DNA of 64,000 nt from Motacilla alba alba (GCF_015832195.1 NC_052018.1:35120115-35184114); one strand, 5' to 3'; positions 49,901-63,961 are shown, counted from the stretch's first letter. The notes: generated by a model not told the origin, from the sequence alone. Translations and numbers: made by a program.

Positions 49901-51850
49901 GCACCTACTAGCCCTACTCTGATGAAGGTTTTTTCTGGTTTGTCAGCATTTATGATCATGGTTCTTTTCTCCTATCAGTTGATGCGTAAGGACATAATTA
50001 ATGACGATTTGGTTATTAATCCTGCCAGAAAAAAAAAAGGATAGTTGTCTTGTGAGCAGCTGCAAAGTAGAATGTATTTCCTCCTTTCACATATTCAAGA
50101 AGTAAAAGCAAAAGACAAAAAAATAAGTCACATAGGCCTGTCCATCTCAAGAGAGTGTGTATGAGAAAATACAGGGATGGAAGAACCTGAGTTTTAAGAG
50201 GCTTGCATGAAACCCAATGATATTGTAAGCTGACATTGATGTAGAGATAATATACACCTAGGAATTCTAAATAAAAATGCTGACACTTTTCAAGTTAAGG
50301 TGAAGCAGTTTCCCAAATTATCAGTCCAGTCCCTTCTGTGGGACATTTACTGGAAACAGATATCAGTCCTTTCTAAGAAATACCGCATGAGAAACTGCTA
50401 AAGCAGACATCATCAAGAAAAAATTTTTGAGTGATTTTTGTCTTATCCTTGGATAGAGAACGAATGCTGTGGTTGTTTAAAAATAATCTCAAAATAAATA
50501 AGTTGTTGTATGGAAAAAGGTTCTCATGTCAATGCTTGTTTCCAAGCCAACACAAATCCACAGACATTGTTTTTTATCATATAAACAAGATATCTTAGAT
50601 CTAGACTCAGAACTCTCCCTTTTTATACCCCCTTATTGAAAATGAAGTACAATTAGGGCAACCAGTCATTTTTTTTTCAGAGAAATTTTAGACTTATTAA
50701 CTTGGGGTTAATAAATCAATCAACAAATAAATCATTGCTTAATGTCTGAGGATAATTTTAATGCAAAACATCAACTGACATTGAAGGCTTAAGAGTCTTC
50801 AGTTCATGGCCAGTTTATCTGATTGACTTAGAAGATAGCCCATTCAACCCATTCAGACAATCCAATTTTCTGGAAAGTAGGGCCTTTCCATGTTGAAGAG
50901 CAAAACATTTTTCAAAATGATGATTTTTATTGGATTAGCATGACATTTGATGGTGAAGTCCAAAAACTTTTACTGGAGTCTACTACAAGGAGGCCGGATA
51001 TCTAAATTTTCTCTTGCCTCAGCAATTCTTTTGCCTTCTTAAATGCTAGAATGGAGACAGATGGGTTTTGTAGCACATTTGAATGTCACCAGAGTCAGTC
51101 TATTTCCGAACAAGCATGGGGAAAGGGAAGCACAGGGCCTTCACAAGTAGGTCCACTGGGGAGTTTGCTACTAGCACTTGCTTCTCACCTGATACCAGAG
51201 CGGGAGGAGACTGGCACTCAACATTAGACCTATGCCAATAAAAGCTGCATAAATCAACAAAATCTTCAGTTAACAGGATGATAAAGACTCTCATAGTATT
51301 CATCTCTAGGAAGAAAATTTAGTGTATAATAACATTAAATGAGTGAGGGCCAGTTTCAGGAAGAGGAAATAGCATGTTGTTGCTTCAAGGTTGAATATGA
51401 CCAAAGGTCATAAATTAGTCTTGCTTCTGCTGCCTCTGTTGCCTATGCCACAGCCCATTAAAGCCAAGCTGGCTGCCTGAGAGTATATATAAGGAGGTAA
51501 ATACTTCTGGAGAGGAAGATAAATTTTCTAACTCCCCATCCTTCACTTTCTCTGGCAGCAATCAGTACCATGAGCTAATTCTCCAGAGCTTTCCTGCTTC
51601 TCTGTCCTAGGAGTAGTGCTTTTCCTCCCTACACCCACCCCATGTAATTTCATTGACTCAAATGGTCAGTTCTTGCCTGGACAAACTTTTATACACAGAG
51701 CAATAACAATCCAGTGACATTTGCCCTGCTAAAAATGTGAGCTGTCCTTGCACCCAAGACTTTCATCCTGTGTCCAGCTTTACAGCTGAAATGTTCATGA
51801 GAGAAGCAAAACTTCATCTATGACTTTTCTACAGCCTCCTGGTTGTTACA
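46991..51850. other. Non-coding intergenic sequence
   Basis: No exon, RNA gene or recognisable repeat. The patch 48250-48370 is somewhat GC-richer. Nothing else can be supported. Confidence 0.55.
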
Positions 51851-52165
51851 GAGTCATAGAATAGTTTAGTTTGGAAGAAATTTCTGGACATTATCAGGTC
51901 CAAACCCCTGCTCAAATTTTGAGGTTAGGTCCACTTCCAAAGTTGGATCGAGTTGCTTAGAGTGAGATCACTGAGTTTTGAAAATGTTCAAGGGGATATT
52001 GGGCAACCTTTTGGATGGTTTTACCATCCTCAGTGTGAACAAATTCACATAATATCTAATGGGAATTTGCCATATTGTAATTTGTGCCCATTGCCTCTTA
52101 ACATTTTGCTAGCTACTGATGAGACAAATCTGACTCTTCTGTCTATCTTCAAATTACCTTAATCT
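51851..52165 (-). mobile_element. CR1 LINE 3'-end fragment, antisense
   Basis: The plus strand shows the reverse complement of a CR1 3' end. It starts with GAGTCATAGAATAGTTTAG, then TTTGGAAG, AGGTCCAAACCCCTGCTCAA, GAGTTTTGAAAATGTTCAAG, GGGCAACCTTTTGGATGG, CCTCAGTGTGAACAAATTCA and TTGTGCCCATTGCCTCTTA. The right-hand end corresponds to the internal side. It is 5'-truncated, as most CR1 insertions are, with moderate to high divergence. Confidence 0.88.
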
Positions 52166-55100
52166 TTTCTTCTGGACACACCTAGGTCAGCTTCTGCTTG
52201 TAATGCTTCTAGTAAGCTCACATTTGGTAAATGATTCCCTGTCCATCCAGTATTTTCTTATGTTTTGGAGAACAAGAGTCAAAAAAGCAAGTGGGGAAAA
52301 GGTTTCTTTTCTATGGGACATGATTGATTTAAAAACATTTCTAATTCTCACTGATTTAGACAGGAGGAAGGAAATCAGAGTTTAGTTCAAGCCAGTTTTT
52401 CTCACATAGGTGTGTTTTATACTATCCTTTCCCATGGTCATTGTATGCCTTGTTATAAAGCAAGTTGGTGAGCCGACCTTGTATTAACACTTGTTTCTGG
52501 AATCCACCGAGCAAGGAGCAAAAATATTTTGTGAGCACAATTCAAATCCCAGCAAATTCTGCAAGCACAAATTTCACAGGTGCATGTTTCACCTCGAGAA
52601 AGGGAAGCAGGCTTTCCAAGGGTGGCATAAATCCTTCAATGGGTACTGAGAAAAAAGAAAGAATAAAAATAAAAAGAATAAGCTATCAACAGAAACCTTA
52701 AGGACTTCAGCTGATTTTGAGATCTATAGGAAAAGTTGAAATTGTTCCTCATACATAGTGTATTAAGAAACATCAACAGCCCTCCTCCATTTCTACAGCG
52801 CCCAGGCCACAAGAATTGAAGGGTGCAAAGCTGAGAGGCACAGCGAGTGTCTGGCTCCAGACACAGAGCTGTCATCACTTACCATCTCAGCTAGGAGATG
52901 ACGAGATGGCTGAGGTAAGCTGAACCAGAAGGAGATGGCAGCCAGGTGGCAATAGCTGGGCAAATAATGTCATGGTATGTCTGCTCTGGATGGAGGAAAA
53001 TGGCTTCTGACAAAAAAAAAATACCTCAAGCTTCCCTTTTGCTTCCTCAGAGAAAGGAATGAAAAAAAAAAAGCCAGAATTGGCAGAGTCTGTTTGAGCA
53101 GGGAAGGAACTCTGTGAGGAGTGGCACTGGCAGGAGCCCCAGGGCCACCAATGGGACTGGTGATGGAAGATGATTTTAGTTTTATGGATGGTGCCTGCCT
53201 CTGCTACAGCTGGGGGCTATAAATTGAGGAAAGGAATACACAAACAGCTTCTGCCAGTAGAGACTGGATCACGTTCAGAACCATTGTGTGGAGTGCTGTG
53301 CATTAGATCAGCTTTGGTCTCATTCAAGCAGTCTTAAGCCCACTTGCATCACATATAATAATGTGCAAGCTGGTCCAATGTGTGCTCTGGGCACTCTGAA
53401 AGATCTCCTCTTAGAGGGTGCTTTACATTTACACACAGGGGGGTACTTAAACTGAATCTTTTTTGGGTTTATGTGACCAATTTATGTCAGTTTAACTTCA
53501 GTCCCTTTGCTCCTGTCTTTGCAAGTAAGTTGAGCATAATATAAGGAAACCAGAATCTCTTACAGTGTAAATTATGGGTGGGTGCAGTTGGCACTGTCTT
53601 CACCTCAGTTTTTAATATAGCTTCTTCAGTTAGCTATGGAAACAGTGTTTTTCCTAAGCTTGTCTGGCAAGCCTTACGCCCTAGTCTCTTTCCTCTTGCA
53701 GATGCTGCTAAAGTTTCCACACTGAGAAAAGTTTGGAAGCGTGTCTGTCCAGGAGGAAATCTTGCATCTCCTTAGGGCTGATTTTCAAAGACTTTCACCA
53801 CAGCCGGAAGGAAAACCTTATATGCGAAAATAAAGCAGATTTCTTCTGTTCTGAACAGCAAAATGAATTAAGCATTGTGCTCTGTAGGTGTCCATGAATT
53901 CACAGAAATATTTCTTTCCCATGAAAATGTAGTGGAATTAAAAAGCCAAATAAACACACACCAGAAATCTGTCCTTCACCTCTACCAGTTGCAGGATTTA
54001 AAAGCCGCAAAACAGAGCAGGGCTTTTCAGGGTTCACACTGAGAAGTTGTTGAAAAGTGTAACCAAGCATGACTAATGACTGCTGGGTATTTGCATGGAT
54101 TCTGTTTGCAAGCATCAAGTGTGTGAAACCAGATAATTTGAGGGAAAACGTAAGCAGCACAGAGAGGAGCTGGGAATTTAAGAGGCGTGTTAAGTGGAGG
54201 ATAATCACAGCAACACAACCAGTGTCTCCTGGTACCAGGCAGCCACTTGGTTGCATCCAATGAGAGGGAGGGTGCATCATTTTCCTGCAAGGACTGATGT
54301 GCTTAGAAACCAAGAAGTAGTAGAAAGAAGATAATCAATACCACTGGAAGATAATACACATCACCAAAATGTATTCAGTATGTGTTTCTTAGTGCTCCAG
54401 TCTTCCCTCCACCATAAGCACTCTGCACCATCAAATAGAAATTCCAGATACTTGTCAGGCTGGCACACACACCCTGAGCAGCCATGGGACCCCTTATGTC
54501 TGGTTGGAGTCAGTGAGAAGAGAGGTGCTCAGATACTTCTGTGGGCTGGACTCAGTCACCGGGCATCTTCAGAGAGTTGCTGGGAGAAAACCATGAGGTT
54601 CTTGATCCTGTAGGTATATGTATATTGATCCTGTATATGGCCTTCATCAGCCCCCATCCGCATGACTCTCAGACCGTGCTGCACACATTTTTCTGTGCTT
54701 TCCCAAGGGGAAACGGATGATTTTTAGGGCTGCCTGTCACTGGATATAAAAGCTAGAGATACCAAATTCAGAACGGAAAGAATGGAGGAAGGAGTGGCTT
54801 GTTGGGTAGGCCTGTCTCCAGGAACAGCTGAGGTGCTGGGGTGAATGGTTCATAGATCCTGCCCAAAGTGTTTGCTCATGGCTTCACAGGGAAGGTGAGC
54901 TTGGCTTTCCCTGGCACCTGAAGCCCGGCACATCCTTCCTTGTCCTGTGCAGTGCTGCCCTCAGAAAATGCTGCGAGAAAGTTTCCAAAGCAACCAGGGG
55001 CTATCCAGGACTGCCTCTGGTCTTGCAGCGGTGTCAAACTTGCAGCCACATAGAAACCCCCAGCTGAGAATGGCTCACCCTCCCCCTTCGGCCTGTGCCA

Positions 55101-57177
55101 AGGTGTGGCAGGGCTCCGCTCTAGAAGAGGAAGGACACTTTCCCTCACCATCCTTCTTCATGGGAAAGGGAAGCAGCTTTCCACCCTAGGAATGCTGGAT
55201 CTCCAGCATCGGTGTAATTCTGCCTCCATAGCAGAATCAGGAAGAGAAGCCTGCACAGGGGGAACAGGAGGGACAGAATTTTGCATGGAGGAAGCTGGCA
55301 GTGATACATAGCCACAGGACTCACCCTGTCCTCCTTCGTAGGGGTGCAGCCCACAGGATAAAAGCCTGCTTCCATCTGTCCCTCCCTCCTGCTGCCATCT
55401 GGCACTGCATGGCTCTGTGGAGGATGAATCACTCCCCATTCCCTCTCCTTGTCAACAGCGGTGTCCAGCCAAAGAAGCACAAGGATTTTTATCTCATGAC
55501 AACTTCAGACAAGAAAAGATCAGAAGTGTTCTTCTGGGATTTTGAAAGAAAAAGATTCTTAATTAAAACTTCTCTCTTTTTTAGCATTGTTTTTTTCTGC
55601 TATCAGTGAGAGACATAGGCCAAAGGCTCTATGAATTCGTACAGAATTGTCAGTAGTAAAGGCAAATCTGGCTGCCTCAAAGGCATTATTTTACTGGACT
55701 GATGTATGCACCCATCAGTACCTCCAAGAGTCTCTCAGGATTTCCTCCACTCCCATTTACTCTCCTATCTTAGTCAAAATTTCAAAGTGTGGTTACCTTA
55801 GAGGAAGGGGACGGCAGGCCAGGGTCCATTTTTAGGCTGAATGTGCTACCTCTGAATCTATTACAGAGACCACAGTATGGCAATACACAACAATGCCTCT
55901 TCCCAGAACTTAAATCCAGTTCCTGTTGCCTTCCCACATCACCTGGGAGACAGCAATGCCCACACTGGGGGGGACAAGGGGAAGGGAGATACACATTGCC
56001 TGTCAGAGACCTCCAGTCCAAAGGCACTATGGTATTACTGCAGATATTAAACATCCGGATCTAGAACTGGGTGATTGAGATACCCTCTTGTATGCCCATG
56101 GTCCCAACCCAGGATATGTGGAATAATCTATGTAATTTTATTCCCCTTAGTGCTTCAGAAAAGTGCCAGTGACTGTAATACATGCTAACTTAATCTTAGC
56201 CACAGAAAAATATGTTTCTAATTTACAAATTCGGCAATTTTTCAATAAAAGTTGTTGCACTTTGTCTGATCTATTCTCAAAATACGGAAGTGCTTGAAGC
56301 ATGACCACCTGCAATAACAGATTACTGTTCCCTAAAATATTGCCATACACCTACAATGTGGAGGCGTAAAGCTTCTCTAAAAAAGATCTTTGTTATTTTT
56401 TCTAAAAGAAAGAAACGATCCCAAAGTAAAGCTGGTTTTCAGCAGCCTCTCTGCTCCCCAATGCAACTGGCATCAAAGTCTAATGAAAACCTGTTTGCGG
56501 ACACTGGATCCGATCCAAGGTACACTATTGGCATATTCTAGATCCCTTGGGACATGACTCATATAAAAAACACAAGGCTGTCATCAGATGGCTGGTGGCT
56601 CAAATAAATCAAATTTACTTTGAAAATTGAGGCATACCAAAATTTTATTAGGTGAAACTTTGGCATTTCTTATAGCCAACTTGCACATATATATTTTTAT
56701 TACTTACAGCAGTTTAAAAGTATGCTACCAATCATATGCAAAACAAGAGGCGATTGCAAACATACATTTTTTACTGGGTGGCAGGAGGAACTCTGTTGTT
56801 TTCTTTTAAAAGCCCTGAATAGTGCTGCATGTTTGTTAAAGGTGGCACAGCAGAATGGGCCTCTGTGTTTATTTTCCTGCGAGTGGCTGGGCACACATCC
56901 TCTGTTTGTGGTCTCAAGTCCTGACTTCAAAGAGCAGCTTCTCCTATGAATAATTACTCACTAAAGCTATCAACTGCAATACAAAAATTACATATAATGT
57001 TTGCAACATACGTTTACAAGAAATAGGCATGAATGCTGCTGAAGTCCCTTGAGGGTTAAGGAGGGACCTGATTTTTGGGCTTGAAGATGTGGCAGCCCAT
57101 GTGCAGGGGCAGAGCTTGGTCTTCCGCAGACAGCCCAGCAGCTGCTCCTAGCTCAGGTGTAGGGGAGGTACCCCTTC
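52166..57177. other. Non-coding intergenic sequence
   Basis: Average composition. Short A runs occur near 53012 and 53060. The part 54660-55470 is a little GC-richer, with several overlapping short open frames on both strands and none with a domain. No supported gene. Confidence 0.55.
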
Positions 57178-57412
57178 CCCGCACAGGAAATTTCACCTGA
57201 ACATGAGGAAGAACTTCTTTACTGTGTGAGTGACCACACACTAGAACCAGAGGTTGTGGAGGTTCCCCCCCTGGAGATATTCAAGAACCATCTGGATGCA
57301 ATCCTGGGCGATGTGCTCTAGGATGACCCTCCTTGAGCAAGGAGGTGGGACCAGATGACACCCTGTGGTCCCTCCCAACCTGACCAGTTCTGTGATGCTG
57401 TGACTCCTGTAT
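57178..57412 (+). mobile_element. CR1 LINE 3'-end fragment, sense
   Basis: The sense tail of CR1 shows ATGAGGAAGAACTTCTTTAC, GTGAGTGACCACACACTAGA, GGTTGTGGAGGTTCC, GGAGATATTCAAGAACC and GTCCCTCCCAACC. It ends in TTCTGTGATGCTGTGA, the short terminal repeats of a complete CR1 3' end. The 5' side is truncated, as is normal for the family. Divergence is moderate. Confidence 0.92.
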
Positions 57413-58184
57413 CCATACCCACAGAAGCTCACTGATTGCTTCAACACCAAAGGCACTATCAAACAGGGCAAGAGAAAGGTCTGATTCCTCTAATCTTCCA
57501 GCGAATGAATTAAAATCAAGGAAAAGGACATATTTTGGAGAAGAGTACATGCTTTTGGAACTTATGATAGAAGCCAAATCCACAAATTAAAGAAAATACA
57601 TGAATTTTTTTAAAATCTCCCAGATTTTCTTCTCTCCAGAGAGAAGAGCCAGCCATCCCACAGATGTTTCTAAACTTCATTTATCTAAGAGAGCAGCAAG
57701 ATAGCCTCTCCTTTAGACTAATACTAAAAGGAGTAGAAAGCTGCAGATTTGGTCTAGTTTTCCCTCAAAATACAATGACAGTCTATGGGAATATATTCAG
57801 ATATAGTCTGAGAATGATGCTGGCTCTGCTCCAAAATAACTTAATTCACTGTGCAAACACAAAGAAAGGGAAAATAATGGCACTGTAGATAAAAACCACG
57901 AGATTGCTGTATCTGACAGTGTGCAGCTTTGGGACCAAGATATTCTTGGCCAAATGCTGACACCCCTGCCACACAAAAAAAAGCTGCTGAGGAACTCAGG
58001 AGCTGGTTCCTGGGAAGTGCTGTGGTCTGGTGCTCCATCCTGCCGAAGATCAGGGCTGCATGCTTGGAGGAGTTCACCCATGAATCAGGTGCTTCTCAAT
58101 GTGGTGAGATTCTTCCCAGAAAAGAACAAAGTGTAAATCAAAACAGAGTTTGGCCCCAAATATGAAACACCATGGACCTTAATA
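57413..58184. other. Non-coding intergenic sequence
   Basis: Nothing recognised. The open frames here are short, overlapping on both strands and without domains. Confidence 0.5.
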
Positions 58185-58212
58185 AATATAGTATTCACGA
58201 GAATACTATATT
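58185..58212. repeat. Perfect hairpin: 12-bp arms, 4-nt loop
   Basis: AATATAGTATTC (58185-58196) and its exact reverse complement (58201-58212) flank ACGA. The stem is AT-rich and would form a tight stem-loop or cruciform. There is no T run after it, and it is not part of a recognised element. Confidence 0.85.
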
Positions 58213-60510
58213 CTCAACGACAAGCATTTATAAGACAGTGGGAAGGCACCGTCTTGGGGTTGTGAGCTGAGCCCTTTCAGGAGTGCTGGGTAGAGGGTGC
58301 AGTTCTTACAGATCCTCAGGATCATGGTCTTTCTTTGAAGTAAAAGCCACAAAACTCCATTTTATTTCCATGGAAAAAGCAAGGCCAGTGTTGAGCTGCT
58401 GCTTCCAGATCCTACCATCACAGACCATCTGACCAGTTATTCTAGGACTCAGGAAACAGTTTCCATTTTCCATTTTTTCAGACAAAGAAATGTTGCTGGA
58501 AGCTAACAAAAGTTAGCTCTGATACACAACATTTACAGCAAATTTAAAGCATGAATGTTCATGAAGCAACATCCTCTCTTAAGATGTTCCTAGTACAGTG
58601 GGCTGCGAAGGTTTTTCCAATGGAAATGTGAGGTCTGATACAAAGCATTTTAAGAAACAGTTTCTTTGATATTAGTGGACTTTATCCTTAGCCCTTAATT
58701 CCATATGTTGTTGGGTATGTTTGTTTAGTCTGGAGCTGGATGTAATAGCACTCCACAGACTTGAGAAATTTCAGCAAAATTCAGTCTTCTTCCCTTATCA
58801 TGAATGGACACATACTTCCTCTTGAAATAACATAAAAGTGAGTCATTAGGAGAGACATCATCAGTATTTAGTCACTGAAATGCAGTGTTGTGACTTAAAA
58901 TTTATCCCCACAGATATTTGATCAGCTTCCAGGAAAAAAAAGAGAAAAGAGGAAAAATATAACAAAAATAATATGAACTTGCAAGTGAAGGAGAAATAAA
59001 TTCTGGTAGCCTGTGGGTCTCTTGAGATAATTTCTTGTCACTTCGATCCACTGCTTGAATATTTTCCAGTATTAGTGTTCTCCATCTCATTGTTTTGGCT
59101 GCTCTACATATTTCAACAATTTGATTCCCCCTTAAATAAAACAAAAAAAAGTCATCAGGTCATAAAATGTTTCTACAATTTAATTTAAAAAATAATATTT
59201 ACTGTCTGCACAATTTAAATTTGGCCTACTTTACAAATGTATCAGGATGCAGACTTTAATTACATGATCACATAGTATTTTTCCCCATAGGGTTGCAATA
59301 TTTTTGTTTGCAATATAACTTTTTTTGCCAATTCTTAATTTTTGAGTGATTGACTCTGAGACTGGGAAAAGAGCTGCAGCTGAGAAAGAGAAGTTTGTCC
59401 TTGCTACCTAAAACTCCCAGGACCTGTTTCTCAGATTTTGCCTTCCAGCCATGACTTCCTTTGCAGCTCACCTCCAATTCTCCCTCCTAAATCCTCTTCT
59501 GATCTATTCTTCCTTCCTTGTTTCCATCTCTCAGACCATGCCTCTTGCCTAAGTAGTCCCACATTTCTTTTCCACTTGCCGATGATTCTACAGGAAACAC
59601 CTTGCTGCCATCATGCATCTCTTTCCTTTCCACCTGGCTGCGCTGGGATCAGATCAGATCAGAGGACTTCCTCCTCCTTTTCCAGAGGGATTCCCTGGCG
59701 GATGGCCACAGGAGCACTGGAGGAGCCAGGGGAATGGGCCAGAGCTGGGACATGTTCACTGCCTGAGTGGTGACATTTATGTGGGTTGAGAGCAATGCCA
59801 GCATGCTGAGTAGCCCTGCACCCTTCCAACTGATCCAGTAAAAATGTCCTGCCTACAGGAACAGCCTTTTTTCCAAAGCTTAGCTAGTCTGGGCAAGCTT
59901 TCACTGGAGCAGACCTAACCATGCAAGAAAGGCCACATAAGAGGGGACAGGTCGCCCAGTGTGATGGTTTTCAAGCTTTCTTTTATTAAATAGAAAGCTC
60001 ACCACTTTCTTCAAGAGACACAGGGCAGATTATTTTTTTTCCTAGTCCGATCTTGTCTATAGATATAGATATGGATACATTTTCTTCTGCCTGGTGCCTA
60101 TATGTTCAACTATTTATTAGAAGATTGACCCAATCACAGATGACAATTTAAAATATTCAGATCATAGTTTTGTAGAGTTGTTAGCAAAATGGAATATTCT
60201 GTTGGGATGTGTCAATATTCACAGCACATGGTAATGCGGGTAGTCCTGCAATGTCACCCTAAACCCCACCCCACACACAGAGCCATTTGAGTCCAAGTAT
60301 TGGCCCAAACTCCAGCCTTCCTCTCAGTCCACTGTGTCAGTGATATATGACAGCTGTGTTGCATATGAATAAACTAAAAGAAGCCATCAGGAGACCCTGC
60401 TGCTAAGTTAACTGAAGGGTGAATACTTCTAACACCCAGAGAAGAGGTAATGGGGCAGTCCCAGAGACAATGTCTACCTCCTGACTCAGACTAGACACTA
60501 GGAAGTTCCT
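58213..60510. other. Non-coding intergenic sequence
   Basis: Unique sequence with a short GATCA triplication near 59647-59662. No supported gene or transposon. Confidence 0.5.
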
Positions 60511-60547
60511 AATAAAGCATCCCCAATTCTTAAAAAAAAAAAAAAAA
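60511..60547 (+). other. AATAAA followed by A16 tract
   Basis: AATAAA (60511-60516) lies 15 nt upstream of a 16-nt A run (60532-60547). The spacing resembles an mRNA cleavage signal plus poly(A) tail, as in a retroposed copy. No parental gene could be recognised in the upstream sequence, so a chance A tract is equally likely. Confidence 0.35.
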
Positions 60548-63500
60548 TCAGAGCCTGTGATATTGTGGGAGTATTGTTTGGAAGGAACACTGCTTTATTT
60601 ACAATCTTCTTTTTTTCATAATTTCAAATTTCTCTTTGCTGTGAATTAATTGCAAGCAAATGTTTCAGAAAGCTGCATTTATGCTATGGTCTCCCGACTG
60701 TGAAGCACTCACATAAAGTTCCTTGTCCAAGGCATGGCATGTTCTGCCGGACCTTGAAAACTGAAGCAGGGGGATGCAAGTTTCATAGAAAATAACAGAA
60801 AATTAGTAGAGGTGAAACATTCATGTGCAGCTGAAGGCTGGGTCCACAAGGACCTCCAGCTCTGCAAAAAACCTGTCACAGTCTTGGGTTTTTAGTCTAA
60901 TTAAAGAGAAGCTGGAGGCTTTGGAAAAGTAATTTCTTTTCTACATACATAGCCATTTCATGAACCAGACCTATTTCCTCAGTGCCAAATTGCATTTCAG
61001 AATGTGTCCTTGCTAAATAGAGTGAAATGTATTTCCATTTTTCATGACTGAACCATTTTTTAGCTGAGGGGGAGGCAGAAGTTCCAGTACCATTTCCTGA
61101 AGTTAACAGCAGACCTGCCATTAATTTCAGCATCCCAGGATTTAAGAAAAGAGATAACAGACCCTCAAATGGTTTTAAGTTCATTGAAATGTTAATCCAA
61201 AATGAAGCATATGCCATTCAGTTAAGGTGCACGTTTACACAGCTGAAGATGACAAGTTTAGTTTGACTGAAGACCGGAGGAGAAAACGATGCCTCCTCCT
61301 ACATGATCTGCCCCCTGAAGAAAACATCTGCCTGCATGTTTAACCGGGAATGTGAACTGCTAATGTAATCTGACCTTTAGACAAAGGGAAGATCACTCCA
61401 ATGTACAAATAGAGAAGAGGCTTGAATGCAATGTACTGTTGACTGTTTTCTGCACGTGGGGATAAAAACAAAATAAAAATATATAAAGGACTGAAGGACA
61501 TGACTGCTTAGTGATTCAGGGCTTCCAGGCACTGAGGAGAAAATATGAGAGCTTAAGTTCAGCCTGGCATGGTTCTTGAAAATTATCTGAAATGAATCCA
61601 CTGATGTCTTTATAGAAATAACAATGTGTATCAGGGCTGTGAAATCTTGTTTCACAACCAAATTTGTGCAAACTCCAATTTAGTCCAAGGATCAGCACTT
61701 TTTGTGAACAGTAGGCTTTTGAGGGAAAGACTTTTTGTAATGTTCCTTTGAGATCAAAGATCTTCATAGGATCTGGTAGATTAAACTTAATAGGCAGTAC
61801 AGTGGAAATTATATGGCAGATGTCATTAGCCTCCTGTCTGTGGAAAGAGCAGGAAATAAAAGAAATTACATAGACCGGATAGGACCCCTGTTTTTTGGGT
61901 AGATGGTGTAAGGCAGGGTATAAATTTAGTTATTTTTCTGCTGCTTTGTACCCAAAATGCATTTTGAGGCACTATGAGGCACTTGAGGGATGCACAGTCT
62001 CTCTCTTTCCATGTTCAAGCAATGGCTGTGCACAAACCCAGTGAAAACCACAGGTACTAGTGATTTGGCTCCTGTGGCTGACAAGCATGTGTTCCTGCAG
62101 TGACACAATCCAGCTTTTCCATCATGAGACTTATTGCCATAGCAATGGTTCACAAAATGATGTTCTTTCAGGATGTTCTTTCAGGTCTTTTCTTTTGAGT
62201 AATTTTGAGAGTTAGTTCATTATCAATGTGACATCAGAGAGACTGACCCGAATGATCCAAGCCTGAGCCAGTTAAATTTTTCTAAGAGCACCTGAGGCAT
62301 TTGGCTTCAGAAGAGTCACTGGAGAAAAGCTACCAGTTCTCTGGAATCTTAGGGCTCTGTTCAAAGCAGCCATCAGCAGTCCAGATCAATAGTCTTGGGG
62401 CCTGCTAGGGCCTTCCTTGTCTGGTATCACCAGCACTTCACATTCAAAATGCTGCTATAGTATAAACTGTCTGGACATGGTAGGTCTTCTCACAGTGACA
62501 AGCTACTCAATCATACCATAACTGTCTGATGGTCAAGATTTTCTGTTCAACCTGGATTTATTATGCTTGCATACACCTAGCATGGATTCTTTCATCACCA
62601 CAATGCACAGCTGTTAAATTCCTTGCCATTAAACTCTGCCTAATTTCTGCTGCAGTGGTCATCAACTTCTTATTGAGATCCTTCTGCATGTTGAAAGTGC
62701 CTCCTCTCTGCCATCCTTCATCCACAGGAGCTGCAACCTCTTGCCTCGCTGGTGCAGCAGATGTGGACAATCTGTCTTGTCCCAGGGGATGGGGGGATGT
62801 CCCTGATCCCACCTGGTGGAACCTTGGAGCAGCACACTCTCGTGGGCTGGCTCTACCTCCATGAGAGTAGTGGCTCTCACAGTACCAAACCATACACCCT
62901 GCTGCAGGGCTGGATATTGCCAACTGGTTTCTCAGGTATTTAGCATAATCAGCTTCTTTCTTTTTTTTTTTAATTTTATTTTCTCTGTAGCAACAGTCAC
63001 TGCAGCAAGGATTTCCTTTGTGTGTGGTTTAGCCCTGCTGAAGTCACATCCAGATATGCTTTTGAGCAGTCCCTGATGCTTTTATTGCAGTTACAAGCAG
63101 CAGACTGTGAAATGAGCTCTGCATTAAGGCTCGCTCCTTTAATTGCAAAGTCCAAACACCTCTTAATTGAGTGTAGAGCTATATTGTTCTCCATAGTCTC
63201 CAGAAGGTGATCTGGGATCCTTTACTCTTCCCCTTCTGAGAAGGTGGTTGTTCTTTTTTTTGTCTTTTTTTTTTTTTCAGTGTTTTGCTTGTGCTTGAAC
63301 ATGCTTTGAAGATTATTTACCACAAGAAGAAGGGAAAAGACTAGTCCAAGATCTGCCTGTGATGTCTGCCTCACCAGCAGTTTATCTGCTGTAAAGATTA
63401 CCAGATGCTGTCAGAGCACCCTGGCATTCTAGCAGTTGTCTTCATGGCTGGAACAATTTGTAGCACAGAAGGGATCAAGTCAGCTTCATTCAGTCACTGT

Positions 63501-63926
63501 TTTTTTAAATGCCTCCAGTTAGCATTTTCCTTAGAGCATCATTAAACTCTTTTAAACTAGTAGTATGTTAATTTCATTAATCCAGTCACATGTTCAGAAA
63601 TTACTTTTTCTATATTTTTTAATGATTCAGTTTATAAAAAGAGAAATGCTTTGTGCTCACCAGTGACTTTTGGGACAGGAGATTTTGTAGAATTTCCACA
63701 GTCCCAGCAAATGCTTTGTCTGTGAGTTTAATAGGAGCTGTTAAACTACACAGCAGGTTGTACCTTTTAGCATCTATTACACTCAGTAAACCCAGCACAT
63801 TTTTCCCATCAGTTACACTCTCTGTGATTATACACTGCTCCAGTCTCACTATAGGTGGGCCAGGCCTCCTCTGAGCAATTTAACAAGTCATTTTCCCGCC
63901 AACAGCTAGACATATTAATGCTTTTT

Positions 63927-63930
<4 letters not shown>
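60548..63930. other. Non-coding intergenic sequence
   Basis: Holds a 13-bp tandem duplication (about 62159-62184) and T/C-rich tracts near 62958-62972 and 63252-63279, each reading into CAG or similar. No coding exon with recognisable content. Confidence 0.5.
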
Positions 63931-63961
<31 letters not shown>

